From NCBI GenBank assembly GCA_022827195.1, contig JAJDTL010000018.1:185078-249077 (forward strand): a stretch of 64,000 nucleotides of DNA, in the 5' to 3' direction. Below, piece after piece: positions 17,118 to 27,532 of this stretch. The stretch is from Caldilineaceae bacterium. GTDB taxonomy: Bacteria; Chloroflexota; Anaerolineae; Caldilineales; Caldilineaceae. The notes beneath the pieces are model-generated. The model made no database searches and was not told the origin of the DNA. It saw only the letters and a program-made list of their open reading frames with translations. Positions within the stretch are counted from its first letter, which is position 1. Each line of letters opens with the position of its first letter. A program made the translations under genes and the position numbers.

Positions 17118-18371
17118 ATGCCAAAGCGTCTTGCCCTTTTTGTGTTCCTTGCCGCAGCGCTGATGCTGGCCGCGTGCGCCGCTGCACCGACTGCCGAAGA
17201 AGCCTCCGACGATCAGGCTGCGACGGAAGAGGCTGCTGCCGACATGAGCGGCAAGGTCGTCGTCGAATCGGGCGGGATGCTCCGCATCGGTGGATCCTTT
17301 GCCCTGACCGGCCCGATCCCTACTCTCGGCTTGGACATCCGCCAGGGCGCCGAACTGGCCATTGACGACCTCAACGAGGACGGCGGACTGGAAGGCTTCA
17401 TGTTCGAGCTGGTAGCCGAGGACGGTGCCTGCGACGGCACGCAAGGGACGAACGTCGGAAATAAGTTTGCTTCCGACGGGACAATCATTGCCGTCACCGG
17501 AGGTACCTGCTCAGGCGAGACCTTCGGCCTCGTGCCAATCCTGCAAGAGACGCGCATCCCCTTTGTCAGCCCCAGCGCCACCAATCCGGACATCACCTCT
17601 CCGAACTGCGATGTCTGCAACCGCGTTGCCCTCAGCGACGCGCTTCAGGGTGCCACAGATGCCAGATTCGTGTACAGTGAATTGGGCCTCGCCAAGGTAG
17701 CCGTCGTCCATGACAACTCCGACTATGGCAAAGGCGTTGCCGAAGTCTTTCAGCAAAACATCACGAGATTGGGCGGGGAAGTGACCGCATTTGAGGGCGT
17801 CCAGGTAGGCGACACCGACTTTCGCGCCATGCTGGCAAAGGTTGGCGCGGGTGGGCCACAGGCTATTTTCTTCGGTGGATACGCCACCGAGGCCGGGCTC
17901 ATCGCCCAGCAAATGACCGAAACACCCGGCCTCGACGACAAGGTGTTTATGAGCGTTGACGGCGCCTACACGCAGCAGTATCTCCAGGCTGCGGGCGTTG
18001 CAGCCGAAGGCACGTTCATCTCTCTACTTGCCGGAGACGACTCGAAAGAGTTGAACGCCGAATTCGACGCCAAGTACATCGAGAAGTACGGCGCGAGCCC
18101 CGATGAACTCGGCGCCTTTCACAGTCAGAGCTACGACTCCGTGATGCTGATCGCGGCTGCAATTGCCTCGGTTGCCTCCTTCGACGACAGCGGCAATCTC
18201 GTTATCGATCGCGAGGAACTGATCGCCGCCATTCGCTCCGTAGATGCATTCGACGGACTCACCGGCACCATCAGGTGCGACAGCATAGGCGAATGCGGCG
18301 CGGGCGGCGTCCAGATTTTCCAGGTCACCGACGGCGCATTCGTTCAGATCTCCGGTTTTGGATTGGAGTAG
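17118..18371 (+). CDS. LivJ/K-type substrate-binding lipoprotein
   Basis: 417 residues from ATG 17118, with GGAGG seven bases upstream. Signal: FVFLAAALMLAACAAAP, lipobox LAAC with Cys near residue 18, so it is membrane-anchored and faces outside. The mature part is a periplasmic-binding protein of type 1 fold: LRIGGSFALTGPIPTLGLDI, GAELAIDDLNEDGGLEG, then PFVSPSATNPDIT and KVAVVHDNSDYGKGVAEVF, as in branched-chain amino acid and amide receptors. No cognate permease (LivH/M) or ATPase is adjacent, so it is an orphan. Two Cys pairs (GTCSGE, NCDVCN) could form disulfides. A terminator follows. Confidence 0.9.
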   Translation: MPKRLALFVFLAAALMLAACAAAPTAEEASDDQAATEEAAADMSGKVVVESGGMLRIGGSFALTGPIPTLGLDIRQGAELAIDDLNEDGGLEGFMFELVAEDGACDGTQGTNVGNKFASDGTIIAVTGGTCSGETFGLVPILQETRIPFVSPSATNPDITSPNCDVCNRVALSDALQGATDARFVYSELGLAKVAVVHDNSDYGKGVAEVFQQNITRLGGEVTAFEGVQVGDTDFRAMLAKVGAGGPQAIFFGGYATEAGLIAQQMTETPGLDDKVFMSVDGAYTQQYLQAAGVAAEGTFISLLAGDDSKELNAEFDAKYIEKYGASPDELGAFHSQSYDSVMLIAAAIASVASFDDSGNLVIDREELIAAIRSVDAFDGLTGTIRCDSIGECGAGGVQIFQVTDGAFVQISGFGLE

Positions 18372-18390
18372 ACCTCTATGCAGAGAGTAA

Positions 18391-18422
18391 AGAGAGCGTT
18401 TTGGCCCTCTCTCCTCTTTTCT
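18391..18422 (+). terminator. probable Rho-independent terminator
   Basis: AGAGAG (18391-18396) pairs with CTCTCT (18407-18412) across a 10-nt loop and is followed by a T-rich CCTCTTTTCT. It lies 20 nt after the stop of the binding-protein gene. The stem is short and A/T-G/C mixed, hence moderate confidence. Confidence 0.4.
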
Positions 18423-18810
18423 CCTAACCCACCTCAAAAAATCGACGCGAATGGCGGCAACGGCGACCCCCTTGTCGATACCGGGATTTTCGATTTGCCA
18501 CCTGCCTGGCTACCGATCGTTACCGCGGCTTCGTCGCATATTTGCGTGAGACTCCTTTGCTCGACCTGCGGGCCTTTCCGACTGTCGGACTTGAACAGCG
18601 CGGCAGTCCAGAGGGCGGGATGCGGCTGGATTGTCTGCTACGCTTTCAACCTGCATCGGGCTGGGACGAGTAAAGGTCGCAGGGCAACTGGAACGGATAG
18701 TTTTTCAGCTGCGTCGGTCCGGAGCAAGGTCGGCGAATAAGCCTGCGCGATTCTGGCCGGCGGCCGCGTGGTGGACAGGGCCGGCGCATCAAAAGCCAGA
18801 AAACACAAGG
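18423..18810. other. non-coding stretch between convergent genes
   Basis: Open frames here have no recognisable family sequence and look random. A small inverted repeat TCCGAC / GTCGGA occurs near 18577-18591. I see nothing else. Confidence 0.4.
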
Positions 18811-20304
18811 TTAAGAGCTCAGCCCTAGCCTCTCAAACTGGTCCGCCGGCGCATCGTTCGCCCGCATCAGTTCCGCCATGCGCGCCGCCAACCTCGCCTC
18901 CTGCGCGACATTCTCGATCGGCGACTCCTGGCCGGGGTCTGCCTCCAGGTCGAACAACAACGTATAGCGCGGTGGGGGGTTGTCCGTCTTCCTCGACGCC
19001 GTCTTCACCGTGCGGCACCCCTTGGTGAACGAGAACGGCTCGGCCAGCTCGATCTCCTGCAGCTCGGCCGCGGTAAAACGTTGCCGCATGTGGTTCGGCA
19101 TCAACGTATACTCGTAGAGCGGCTCGTTCTGCAGGGGGTCATCCGGACCGCGCATGTAGACATAGCGCCCGTCGGTGATGTTGACGTGCCCGCCGTGCAC
19201 GCCGAACAGCACGGCGTCGCGGGTTGGCGCGTCGTCCGCGACTACATTCCCCAACGCGATCCCCTGCATGTCAGGCGGCCGCGCCACGTCGAACAAGTCC
19301 AGCAGCGTCGCCGGCAGGTCGATCATTTGGGTCAGTTGGGCCCGCCGCACGCCCATCACCCTGCAACGCGGGTCCCAGACGAATAGCGGCGTGTGCGCGA
19401 TCTCGTTGTAGAAGGGCGGAAAGTTCTTCGCCCACCAGTCGTGCTCTCCGAGAAGATAGCCGTGGTCCGTGCACACGATCAGCATCGTGTCGTCCCACAT
19501 CGCCTGCTCGTCCATCAAGTCCAGCACCTTGCCCAGGTATTCGTCACACATGCTCAGCAGCGCCGCGTACTCGAAGCGGGCGTGGTGTACCTCTTCCGGC
19601 GTCTCCTCCACCCGCCGGTAGGGCGGCCAGTCAAAGTGCTCGCCGTCATACTCGTGCGGATAGAGGTCCTTGTACTTTTGATGCGTGAAAAATGGCTCGT
19701 GGGGGTCGAAAGTCTCGATCTGCAGGAACCAGCCGTCCTGCCCGCTGTTGCGCTGCAGGAAATCCAGTCCCGCAGCGAAGGTCTTGGCCTGCGGCTGCTT
19801 TTCTTCGCTCTGCATATGCTCGCGGTTAATCCAGTCCTGACGCAGTTTCTGGTCATTGCGCCGCAACCCTTCAGGCTGCATCCGCATCCGATTCAGCGAG
19901 GGAGGCTCGACCGGATCGGCCACCTGACCGATCCACGCGTCGCCCTCCTGGCCGCGATGGTAGTCCCAGCTATCGTAGCGCGTGTGATAGGTGGCGCCTC
20001 CGTCCTCGAAATAGTGCAGATGATCGGTGCTCAGATGTGTGTAGATGCCGTTTTCCGACAGGAGTTCCGGCATCGAGTCGTCGAACGGCTCCAGCGGGCC
20101 CCAGCTTCGGTGCAGAAAGTTGTAGCGGCCCGTGTGCAGCTCCCGGCGCGCCGGCATACAAGGCATGCTGCCGACAAAGCAGTTGTCGAACGTGACCGTC
20201 CGCTCCGCCAACCGCTCGAAGTTCGGCGCATGCACCCAGTCGCACCCATAAGGCGGCAGCATGTGTCGGTTCAATGTGTCAAACATCACCATCACCGCTC
20301 TCAT
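18811..20304 (-). CDS. type I sulfatase
   Basis: 497 residues from ATG 20304. CMPARRELHTGRYNF carries the signature C49-x-P-x-R53, with C49 the formylglycine precursor. Other conserved parts: VMVMFDTLNRHMLPPYG at the N-terminus (Asp ligand), ETFDPHEPFFTHQKY (Asp-His), and IVCTDHGYLLGEHDWWAKN (Asp-His). This subgroup keeps NFLHRSWGPLEPFDD after the signature, as in sulfatases of glycan-degrading bacteria. No signal peptide is seen. It differs strongly from the sulfatase at 11861-13222, so the two are not a recent duplication. Substrate unknown. The gene is monocistronic by spacing (109 nt to the next upstream gene). Confidence 0.92.
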   Translation of the reverse strand: MRAVMVMFDTLNRHMLPPYGCDWVHAPNFERLAERTVTFDNCFVGSMPCMPARRELHTGRYNFLHRSWGPLEPFDDSMPELLSENGIYTHLSTDHLHYFEDGGATYHTRYDSWDYHRGQEGDAWIGQVADPVEPPSLNRMRMQPEGLRRNDQKLRQDWINREHMQSEEKQPQAKTFAAGLDFLQRNSGQDGWFLQIETFDPHEPFFTHQKYKDLYPHEYDGEHFDWPPYRRVEETPEEVHHARFEYAALLSMCDEYLGKVLDLMDEQAMWDDTMLIVCTDHGYLLGEHDWWAKNFPPFYNEIAHTPLFVWDPRCRVMGVRRAQLTQMIDLPATLLDLFDVARPPDMQGIALGNVVADDAPTRDAVLFGVHGGHVNITDGRYVYMRGPDDPLQNEPLYEYTLMPNHMRQRFTAAELQEIELAEPFSFTKGCRTVKTASRKTDNPPPRYTLLFDLEADPGQESPIENVAQEARLAARMAELMRANDAPADQFERLGLSS

Positions 20305-20413
20305 TTGGTTCCCAGCTCCTCTCGCCTGAATCCTGATCCTTACCGTAAAGGACTCTGCCCTATTGCAACAAGACAACTCGCCGTAACCAACTGGAGGCTA
20401 ACCACGCCATCCA

Positions 20414-20800
20414 CTATCGATCACGGTCCCCAATCTCCATGACAATCTGACCTCTATTCTCCCCACGCAACGCAGCAACCAGCGTCACAAACAAGACCTG
20501 GGCGCGGTACTTTTTCCTCAACGCCCTTCTCATCTCCTCCTTGACTTCCACATCGTCTGCGATCGACGTGACCACGCCCTCGACCCACGGCCCCTCCGTG
20601 TTCCCCCGCATGTCGCAAGCCGCCACCCGCACCAGCGGATTGTTGCGCGCCCGCTTCACCTTCCAGCTGTCGCCCTGCGTCCAGACCAGCAGCTTACCTT
20701 CCCTCGCCACCGTCCAAACCGGCGTCCTGACCCCCTGGCCGTTTTTGCGAATCGTCTCCAGCGAGATGTACTTGGGATCGCCCAAGTCGCTCAGCTTCAT
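20414..20800 (-). CDS. PPOX-class (F420/flavin) oxidoreductase
   Basis: 128 residues from ATG 20800. The split-barrel flavin-binding pattern is visible: GVRTPVWTVAREGKLLVWTQ, then WKVKRARNNPLVRVAACDMR and WVEGVVTSIADDVEVKEEMR. This matches the short PPOX group that often uses deazaflavin F420 in Actinobacteria and Chloroflexota; the cofactor cannot be told from sequence alone. The C-terminus ENRGQIVMEIGDRDR is typical. Neighbours do not reveal a substrate. Start chosen because MKLSDLGDPKYISLETIRKN is the family N-terminus. Confidence 0.8.
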   Translation of the reverse strand: MKLSDLGDPKYISLETIRKNGQGVRTPVWTVAREGKLLVWTQGDSWKVKRARNNPLVRVAACDMRGNTEGPWVEGVVTSIADDVEVKEEMRRALRKKYRAQVLFVTLVAALRGENRGQIVMEIGDRDR

Positions 20801-20827
20801 CAGGTTCCTGCCTCCCGTCGCGGCACC

Positions 20828-21559
20828 TTACTCTCCAACCGTCGTCCTCAGAACAATGTCCCGCGTCCCCGTAAGAACAGCCATGCCTTCCCCGTCGGTC
20901 CCCTCCTCCACCTGCATGATCAGCGCGTTCACATCCTCGCCCGCTCCGGCAAAGATCCCATCCGCGCCCTGCCCCGTATCGATGCTGAAGTAGAACTGCG
21001 TAGTCAGCAACTCCTTTTCCACCAGCCGCACCTTAACGTGAATATGCCGCGGCCGCCGCCCGTATGCACCCGGCATTATCGTCCTGAATCCATAACGCCC
21101 ATCCTCGTCAGTGACCGCCTCACCATAGGACTGAAAGTTCACGTCGCGCCGACCACTGTCCGGGTCGCGCGGATGCATATAGGCCCCGTTGTCGTCCGTC
21201 TGCCAGATCTCAACCACCGCCCCCGCCACCGGCATCCCCGCCGCGTCGTACAGCCCGCCTCCGAACTCCAGGATCTCTCCGGCTGCCATCCCGGCGGCGC
21301 CCTTTAGCACCACCAGGTCATTGTCCCGGTCGGCCGGCTTCTCCACCGGATAGTACGGCCCCTCCGTTTGCGCCGGCGTATGGTAGGTAACTTCGATCGG
21401 GAAGGCCTGTTCGACGTCCTCCGCGACCGCCGAACTTTCCGGGTTCGCTCCCGCGTTCTCCCCGTTCGCAGACAATGCTGTTTCGCCGATAGCCGTGCAC
21501 GCCGCCAGGAGCGAGGCGGTCACAAGCAGTCCGATCAATCTCATGAGATGGCAAGCCAA
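20828..21559 (-). CDS. lipoprotein intradiol ring-cleavage dioxygenase-like protein
   Basis: 243 residues if started at TTG 21559, which has AAGGAG eight bases upstream; ATG 21544 is the alternative without a site (238 aa). Signal peptide with lipobox LLAAC (Cys near 21), then a disordered linker, so the protein is anchored outside the membrane. The catalytic domain shows TEGPYYPVEKP, AGAVVEIWQTDDNGAYMHP, FQSYGEAVTDEDGRYGFRTI and GAYGRRPRHIHVKV, with the Tyr/Tyr/His/His iron ligands of intradiol dioxygenases. Cytoplasmic family members cleave catechols to muconates; exported ones are little studied. Possible link to the thiolase / CoA-transferase operon upstream. Confidence 0.85.
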   Translation of the reverse strand: MACHLMRLIGLLVTASLLAACTAIGETALSANGENAGANPESSAVAEDVEQAFPIEVTYHTPAQTEGPYYPVEKPADRDNDLVVLKGAAGMAAGEILEFGGGLYDAAGMPVAGAVVEIWQTDDNGAYMHPRDPDSGRRDVNFQSYGEAVTDEDGRYGFRTIMPGAYGRRPRHIHVKVRLVEKELLTTQFYFSIDTGQGADGIFAGAGEDVNALIMQVEEGTDGEGMAVLTGTRDIVLRTTVGE

Positions 21560-21727
21560 GACGGCTGCTCCTTCAGAATCGTTGCCGGTCCCGGCATTCG
21601 TAATTCATCGAAGTTTCTCGTCGAGTGGACTCCCGACCTCTCGTGGGCGATTGTATTCGCCTCAGTAAATCGAAACTCACATGCTTGCAGCAAATCAGTT
21701 GGAAACCGAAGACCGAAAGAATTTAGA

Positions 21728-23079
21728 CTAGCAGCACCCATCAAGCAGGATCCCAAACCGCGCGCTCGTACCCGCCTCCACCTCCGCCAGCGTCGCCCCC
21801 GGCATCAGCTCAGTCAAGGTCAGCCGCTTCCCTACAAAACGAAATACCGCCAGCTCGGTAATCACCACATCCACCGCGCCCGTCGCCGTCAGCGGCAGCG
21901 TGCACCGCGGCACGATCTTCGGCTGCCCGTCGCGGCTGGCATGCGTCATCGTCACGATCAGCCTCTTCGCGCCCGACGCCAGGTCCATGGCGCCGCCAAC
22001 GCCCAGGAGCGGCCGCCCCGGGGCAGCCCAGTTCGCCAGATTGCCCTGCTCGTCCACCTGCAGGCCGCCCATGATCGCCGCGTCCACGTGGCCGCCGCGA
22101 ATCATTGCAAATGAGTCGGCGCTGTCGAAGTAGCTGCTACCCGGCAGCGCAGTCACTGGAATCTTGCTCGCGTTCACCGGGTACTCCATCGCACCGCCGC
22201 TCTCCGGCGATGGCCCTACACCCAGCATCCCGTTTTCCGTGTGCAGCACGATCCCATGCGCGGGCGTGATCAGGTCCGCCACCAGCGTCGGAATGCCCAC
22301 GCCCAGGTTGACGATGTCGCCCGGCTTCAGCTCGGCCAGCGCACGCCGCGCCAGCCGCATGCGCACGTCGCCGGCCCTCTTCCCGCTGTCCTCGATGGTC
22401 GCCGACGTCCCCAGGTCGGCCGCCGATGTCTGCACCGGCACAAGATAGTCGACAAAGCAGCCGGGCGTGTGGATGCTCTCAGGCGGAAGCGTCCCGGCTG
22501 GCAGGCACTCTTCCACCTCGGCGATCACCAGGTCGGCCGCCGTCGCCATCACGCGATTGAAGTTTTGCTCGGTCATGCGGTAGACCAGGTTGCCGGTTTT
22601 GTCGGCGCTCCATGCCCGCACGAGCGCCACGTCTGCCCGCAGTGCAGGCTGGAAAACGTGCTCCCTGCCCCCGATCCACTTTGTCTCACGCCCCTCCGCC
22701 AGCGCAGTCCCCGCAGCCGTCGGGGTGTAAAAGCCGCCTAGTCCCGCGCCGCCCGCCCGGATCGCCTCGACCATGGTGCCCTGCGGCATCACCTCGAACT
22801 GAATCTCGCCACTCTGCGCCGCGGCCACCGCCTCCGGATTGCTGGTGAAAAAGGACCCGATCGCCCTGCTGATCTGCCCATTGCGCAGCATCCGCCCCCC
22901 GCCGAGCCCCGGCTCGCCCACGTTGTTCGCTATGTAGGTGAGCCCCCGCACATCGGTCTCGGCCAGGGCGTGCAGGACCTGCGTCGGATTGCCGGTCATA
23001 CCGAAACCGCCGACCAGTACCCTGTCGCCGGACCTGACCAGCGCCGCCGCGGCGCGCGGCGTGATTTGCGGAATCTCCT

Positions 23080-23083
<4 letters not shown>
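21728..23083 (-). CDS. fused 3-oxoacid CoA-transferase (subunits A + B)
   Basis: 451 residues from GTG 23083; the GTG overlaps the TGA of the thiolase gene (GTGA), so translation is coupled. Residues about 1-215 are the alpha subunit ([60 protein letters not shown]). Residues about 235-445 are the beta subunit ([42 protein letters not shown] with the catalytic Glu). SCOT-like fusion in one chain is usual in eukaryotes but less so in bacteria. It activates a 3-oxoacid with CoA from succinyl-CoA. With the PcaF-like thiolase it may complete 3-oxoadipate or acetoacetate catabolism. Confidence 0.9.
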
Positions 23084-24354
<1,271 letters not shown>

Positions 24355-24359
24355 CTTTC

Positions 24360-24827
24360 TCAGCTCACTGCGTTGACCAGTGCCTGCACGAAACCGTAAT
24401 GCTGCGACTCATGGTACAGGTTGAAGGTAAACGCGTGCTCCAGGCTGCCGATCTGCATGCCCGACCCGGTTGTGAACGACTCGAATTCCACATCGTCGAA
24501 TCGGCCTGCGCCGTAGTCCTCCTCCAGCTGCGCCTGCTGCGGCAGGAGCCCCGCGACCAGTGCTTGAGCGTCCGGCTCGCTCTCCCAGTCCGCCGGCGAC
24601 GTGCCCGGCAGGTACAGTGGGACCATCTGCTCGTCCACCGAAACCGGCAACCCGCAACGGGCATACAGAATTCTCTGCTGCACCACCAGCAGGTGGCCGA
24701 CGTTCCAGGTGATATTGTTGTCAAACCCCGCCGGCACCTCTTGCAGCTGCTTCGCCGAAAGCTCCCCTATTGCCGCATGAATCGAACTGCGTACTTGCCG
24801 GTGCATCGTCACTGCAAACTGTGACAC
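24360..24827 (-). CDS. DinB family metal-dependent protein
   Basis: 155 residues from GTG 24827, chosen because AAGGAG lies seven bases upstream. DinB-like four-helix fold: [40 protein letters not shown] with the first His, and [20 protein letters not shown] with the HxxxH-like pair of metal ligands. DinB/YfiT members are metal-binding thiol- or small-molecule-dependent transferases or stress proteins. Role here unknown. It is the first gene of the operon with the thiolase. Confidence 0.85.
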   Translation of the reverse strand: MSQFAVTMHRQVRSSIHAAIGELSAKQLQEVPAGFDNNITWNVGHLLVVQQRILYARCGLPVSVDEQMVPLYLPGTSPADWESEPDAQALVAGLLPQQAQLEEDYGAGRFDDVEFESFTTGSGMQIGSLEHAFTFNLYHESQHYGFVQALVNAVS

Positions 24828-25336
24828 GCTAGCTCTCCTTTCGAATGGGAATCCGGACCGGTCAAAGGGAGGGTTGGCGCTGCGATTCGCTGTCGGCGGG
24901 ACCTTCTTTCCCTCTCCGCGCCCGCACGACGGCGTCCAACCCGCCCGTGCCGTGCATTCTAACATACCGCGCTTGGGCGGCCCTACCGTCCGCGCTTTCC
25001 TCGCATCCCCTCCCCGGCCTCCACGCCCAGACTCCACTCCAGGCACTGCGCTATCTGATCCCGAATGCAGAGACAGATTCCCGCCGATGTAGCGTCTGGC
25101 TAGCCTTAGCGCAAAGAGCTTCCTTGCCTACTGCCGAGAGCCTTCTCTATACGGACCATCGACTGAATTCATGGAGTTCGTGGATCGTCTGGCAGTCGCA
25201 GGGCACATCCGACACAGCAATAGGCGACTGAATTACAGCGTTATGGGCATACGGGCTGGTTGCCACCGAAATGGGCAGTTTTTCGAAAAACGTCCGGATG
25301 TGACGCAAACCAGCCGCGAACTTTTCGGAAACCGAG

Positions 25337-25364
25337 TATCGACAGGGTATCGATAGGGTATCGA
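25337..25364 (+). repeat. 11-bp tandem repeat (2.5 copies)
   Basis: TATCGACAGGG, then TATCGATAGGG, then TATCGA: units of 11 bp in direct tandem with one difference. Confidence 0.75.
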
Positions 25365-25462
25365 ATGCGCAGTTTTGGCCTGATTGGCCCAACTTTGAAA
25401 AAGTTTTCCCTCTCCTCGTGACAGGATATTGGCATGGACTCTCGTAGCAGGATGCGGTAGCG

Positions 25463-25554
25463 GTCGGTTTTGGACTGAAAGTACGCAAAAAGTGTCGTTT
25501 TGGTGCAGAAAGTGCGCAAGAGATGTCGTCTTGTTGCAGAAAGTGCGCAAAGTC
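25463..25554 (+). repeat. 31-bp imperfect tandem repeat (3 copies)
   Basis: Three units at 25463-25493, 25494-25524 and 25525-25554 share the core pattern GTCG, a T-rich spacer, then GCAGAAAGTGCGCAA. The second and third units are nearly identical over that core; the first has diverged (GACTGAAAGTACGCAA). No spacers lie between units, so it is not a CRISPR array. Confidence 0.7.
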
Positions 25555-25844
25555 GTGTCGGTTGCATGCTTTTCGTGACAGGATATCGAGCCGGGTGTCG
25601 GCTGCGCAGGCATGGGCGGCATGGCGGACGGCTGGGTGGTACATTGCCGGTTGGTGCCGGCTGCACCCGGAGCGATGTTCGCTGGGGGCAGGGTTCGGAC
25701 GTTCAGTTCAGAGCAGGGCGACATGGCGGGTGGCCTAGGTAAGGTGGGCGGGCAGTTGTGCGATGCAGGGCGTTTGGGACCAGACTGATTGTGTTCAGGT
25801 TCAACCTTGCAGTATAGCACGTTTCGGAGACTCATGCTGGGGCC

Positions 25845-25928
25845 GGTGGTCAGAGGTCAGTGGCCAGTGGCCAGTGGTCAGTTGCCAGTGGTCAGTTGCC
25901 AGTGGTCAGTTGCCAGTGGTCAGTTGCC
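25845..25928 (+). repeat. 14-bp tandem repeat (6 copies)
   Basis: The unit AGTGGTCAGTTGCC occurs four times without error (25873-25928), preceded by a variant AGTGGCCAGTGGCC (25859-25872) and a more diverged unit (25845-25858). The 14-mer is itself made of two related heptamers (AGTGGTC and AGTTGCC), which suggests growth by slippage of a heptamer repeat. Confidence 0.85.
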
Positions 25929-26737
25929 GGGGACTGCGGGAAGTGGGTATGAGTTGGTTGCTAGGCGAGGTATGGGAGCTTGTTCCCCAATTCTGGACGG
26001 CACCACTGTGGGTCCTATTCCTGGCCTGATGCGGGTCGGCATTATCCGAGAGGGAACGACAGAATGGCCGGGACACCTTGCAGCGGCGTCCTAAGAGACG
26101 GCATTCCCCGACGGCTCGGCAGACCTCCAGGGAGGATTCCATCTGAAAGGCCGCTGCATGTGTGTTACTTAGTGAAGAGATTGCTGCCCTCTCCTGTCGG
26201 TCGGTACGTCTCCCAGGTTGTCGTCTCTGACCGTGGCTTTCGAATCGGCGAATGTTGCGTTAACTTAACAAGGTCGCAATCGGCCCTTAAGTGGACTGAT
26301 ATAGACTTGTCTGTATGACAGAGAAGATTATCCCCTGGGCTTCCGAGATTATGGCGCGCACGTAAACCGGGAGTTGCGGCGCGCGGGCAACTGCCCGGCA
26401 TTTGGAACAGTCAGTCGCTTGGCTTTGGCGGGATGCTCCCATAGTCCGCTAAAGACCGCTGACATTGGGGGCAGTTGCAGGGTCCGACGGTTTCTGGCTT
26501 CCTCTTCATGTGGAACTGATCGATTGGACATCTGATGGGACAAGGTCAACTTACGCACTTATCTGGACCGGTCTCCGTGAAAGTCAGATCGGGCTCGGCG
26601 TCGTCCAGCCCTTGCCGGCGACATCATCCGGAGGCAGTTTTTCCGTTATTCCGGGCCCTCTTCAGCGCTCCTGGCCGAGCGACGCTCCGCACAATACCTT
26701 TCCGACGCCCTGCAATTCGACAAGATGGAGACGCCAC

Positions 26738-27484
26738 ATGAGCTACTGGATTCCGAGACTTCTGGTCGTCTTGATCTGTTCGGCCATTGCGCTGGCTGCC
26801 TGCAGTCGCAGCAATGATTCCAACGAATTGGAAGAACGCGAAGTGGGCACCACCACAGTTCTGGAGAGCGAAGAGTCGCCACCTGATTCCGTCTCCAGGC
26901 TCGAAACATCCTTCGACGGCGCGCTGCCGCCCACGACGCAACTCATGCTCGGCATTCTAAGGCTTGAAGACACAGGCGATGCCGTGACGGCTGCGCAGGC
27001 CGCCTCCATGCTCCCTCTTTGGCAGGCGTTGCATAGCGGCACCATCCAGAACCAGGCCGAGAGAGCCGCAGTTTTCAATCAGATCGAGGTTGCCCTGACC
27101 GACCATCAGATCGAGGCCATCGGCGCCATGCAGTTGACCGCAATCGACCTGAACGAGTGGGCCGCGGCCAATGGCGTTGAGCTGCCTCAGTTCGGCCAGG
27201 GCGGCCAGGCAAGGCAGGCCGGCCAGGGCAGACAAGGAGGCCAGGGCGAACCCGGAGGGATCTTTGCCGATATGTCGGAAGACGAACGCGCCGCCTTCCG
27301 AGAGGAGATGCAGAACCTGTCGGCCGAAGAACGGCGTGAACGCTTGCAGGAGATGGGGGTAGAGATCCCGGAAAATGCCGGTCAGGGCGGCCCCGGGGGA
27401 TTCCGCGGCGCAGGCGGCGGCGCACGCTTCGGCGCCCTGTTGGAGCCGCTGATTGAGCTCCTGCAATCAAAGGCAACGCTTTGA
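26738..27484 (+). CDS. hypothetical lipoprotein with Gln/Gly-rich segment
   Basis: 248 residues from ATG 26738, with GGAG eight bases upstream. Signal peptide LLVVLICSAIALAAC, lipobox Cys near 22. The mature part contains LPPTTQLMLGILRLEDTGDA, a helical block (AAQAASMLPLWQAL), then QIEVALTDHQIEAIGAMQLT, a Gly/Gln-rich stretch (FGQGGQARQAGQGRQGGQGE), an acidic helix DMSEDERAAFREEMQNLSAE and another Gly-rich tail. Comparable lipoproteins are found in front of MacA/MacB-type efflux genes in Chloroflexota (general impression, not searched). It probably works with the three genes that follow. Confidence 0.7.
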   Translation: MSYWIPRLLVVLICSAIALAACSRSNDSNELEEREVGTTTVLESEESPPDSVSRLETSFDGALPPTTQLMLGILRLEDTGDAVTAAQAASMLPLWQALHSGTIQNQAERAAVFNQIEVALTDHQIEAIGAMQLTAIDLNEWAAANGVELPQFGQGGQARQAGQGRQGGQGEPGGIFADMSEDERAAFREEMQNLSAEERRERLQEMGVEIPENAGQGGPGGFRGAGGGARFGALLEPLIELLQSKATL

Positions 27485-27532
27485 TCGACCGCCGTTGACC
27501 GCCTTTTCGCGAACTACGAAAAGGAGCTTTCG

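Larger units (their letters stand above)
24828..26737. other. gene-poor region with several tandem repeats
   Basis: About 1.9 kb in which I find no convincing gene on either strand. Open frames over the repeats (up to 200 codons, minus strand) have low-complexity, repeat-derived translations. The region holds three unrelated tandem repeats (listed separately) and a GTGACAGGATAT motif twice (25419, 25574). A TATAGA at 26300-26305 is followed by a small palindrome TGTC-tgtat-GACA (26308-26320), possibly a promoter with an operator for the lipoprotein/MacAB genes downstream. Confidence 0.5.

Noticed and set aside
18378..18740. 120-codon open frame after the LivJ-type gene
   Set aside because: Starts inside the terminator stem, random-looking composition, no family resemblance.
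25233..25835. 200-codon minus-strand open frame
   Set aside because: Its translation follows the tandem repeats, has no recognisable domain or ribosome site, and overlaps other equally long frames.
25463..25928. CRISPR array
   Set aside because: The repeats are contiguous with no unique spacers, unit lengths differ (31 and 14 bp), and no cas genes are near.
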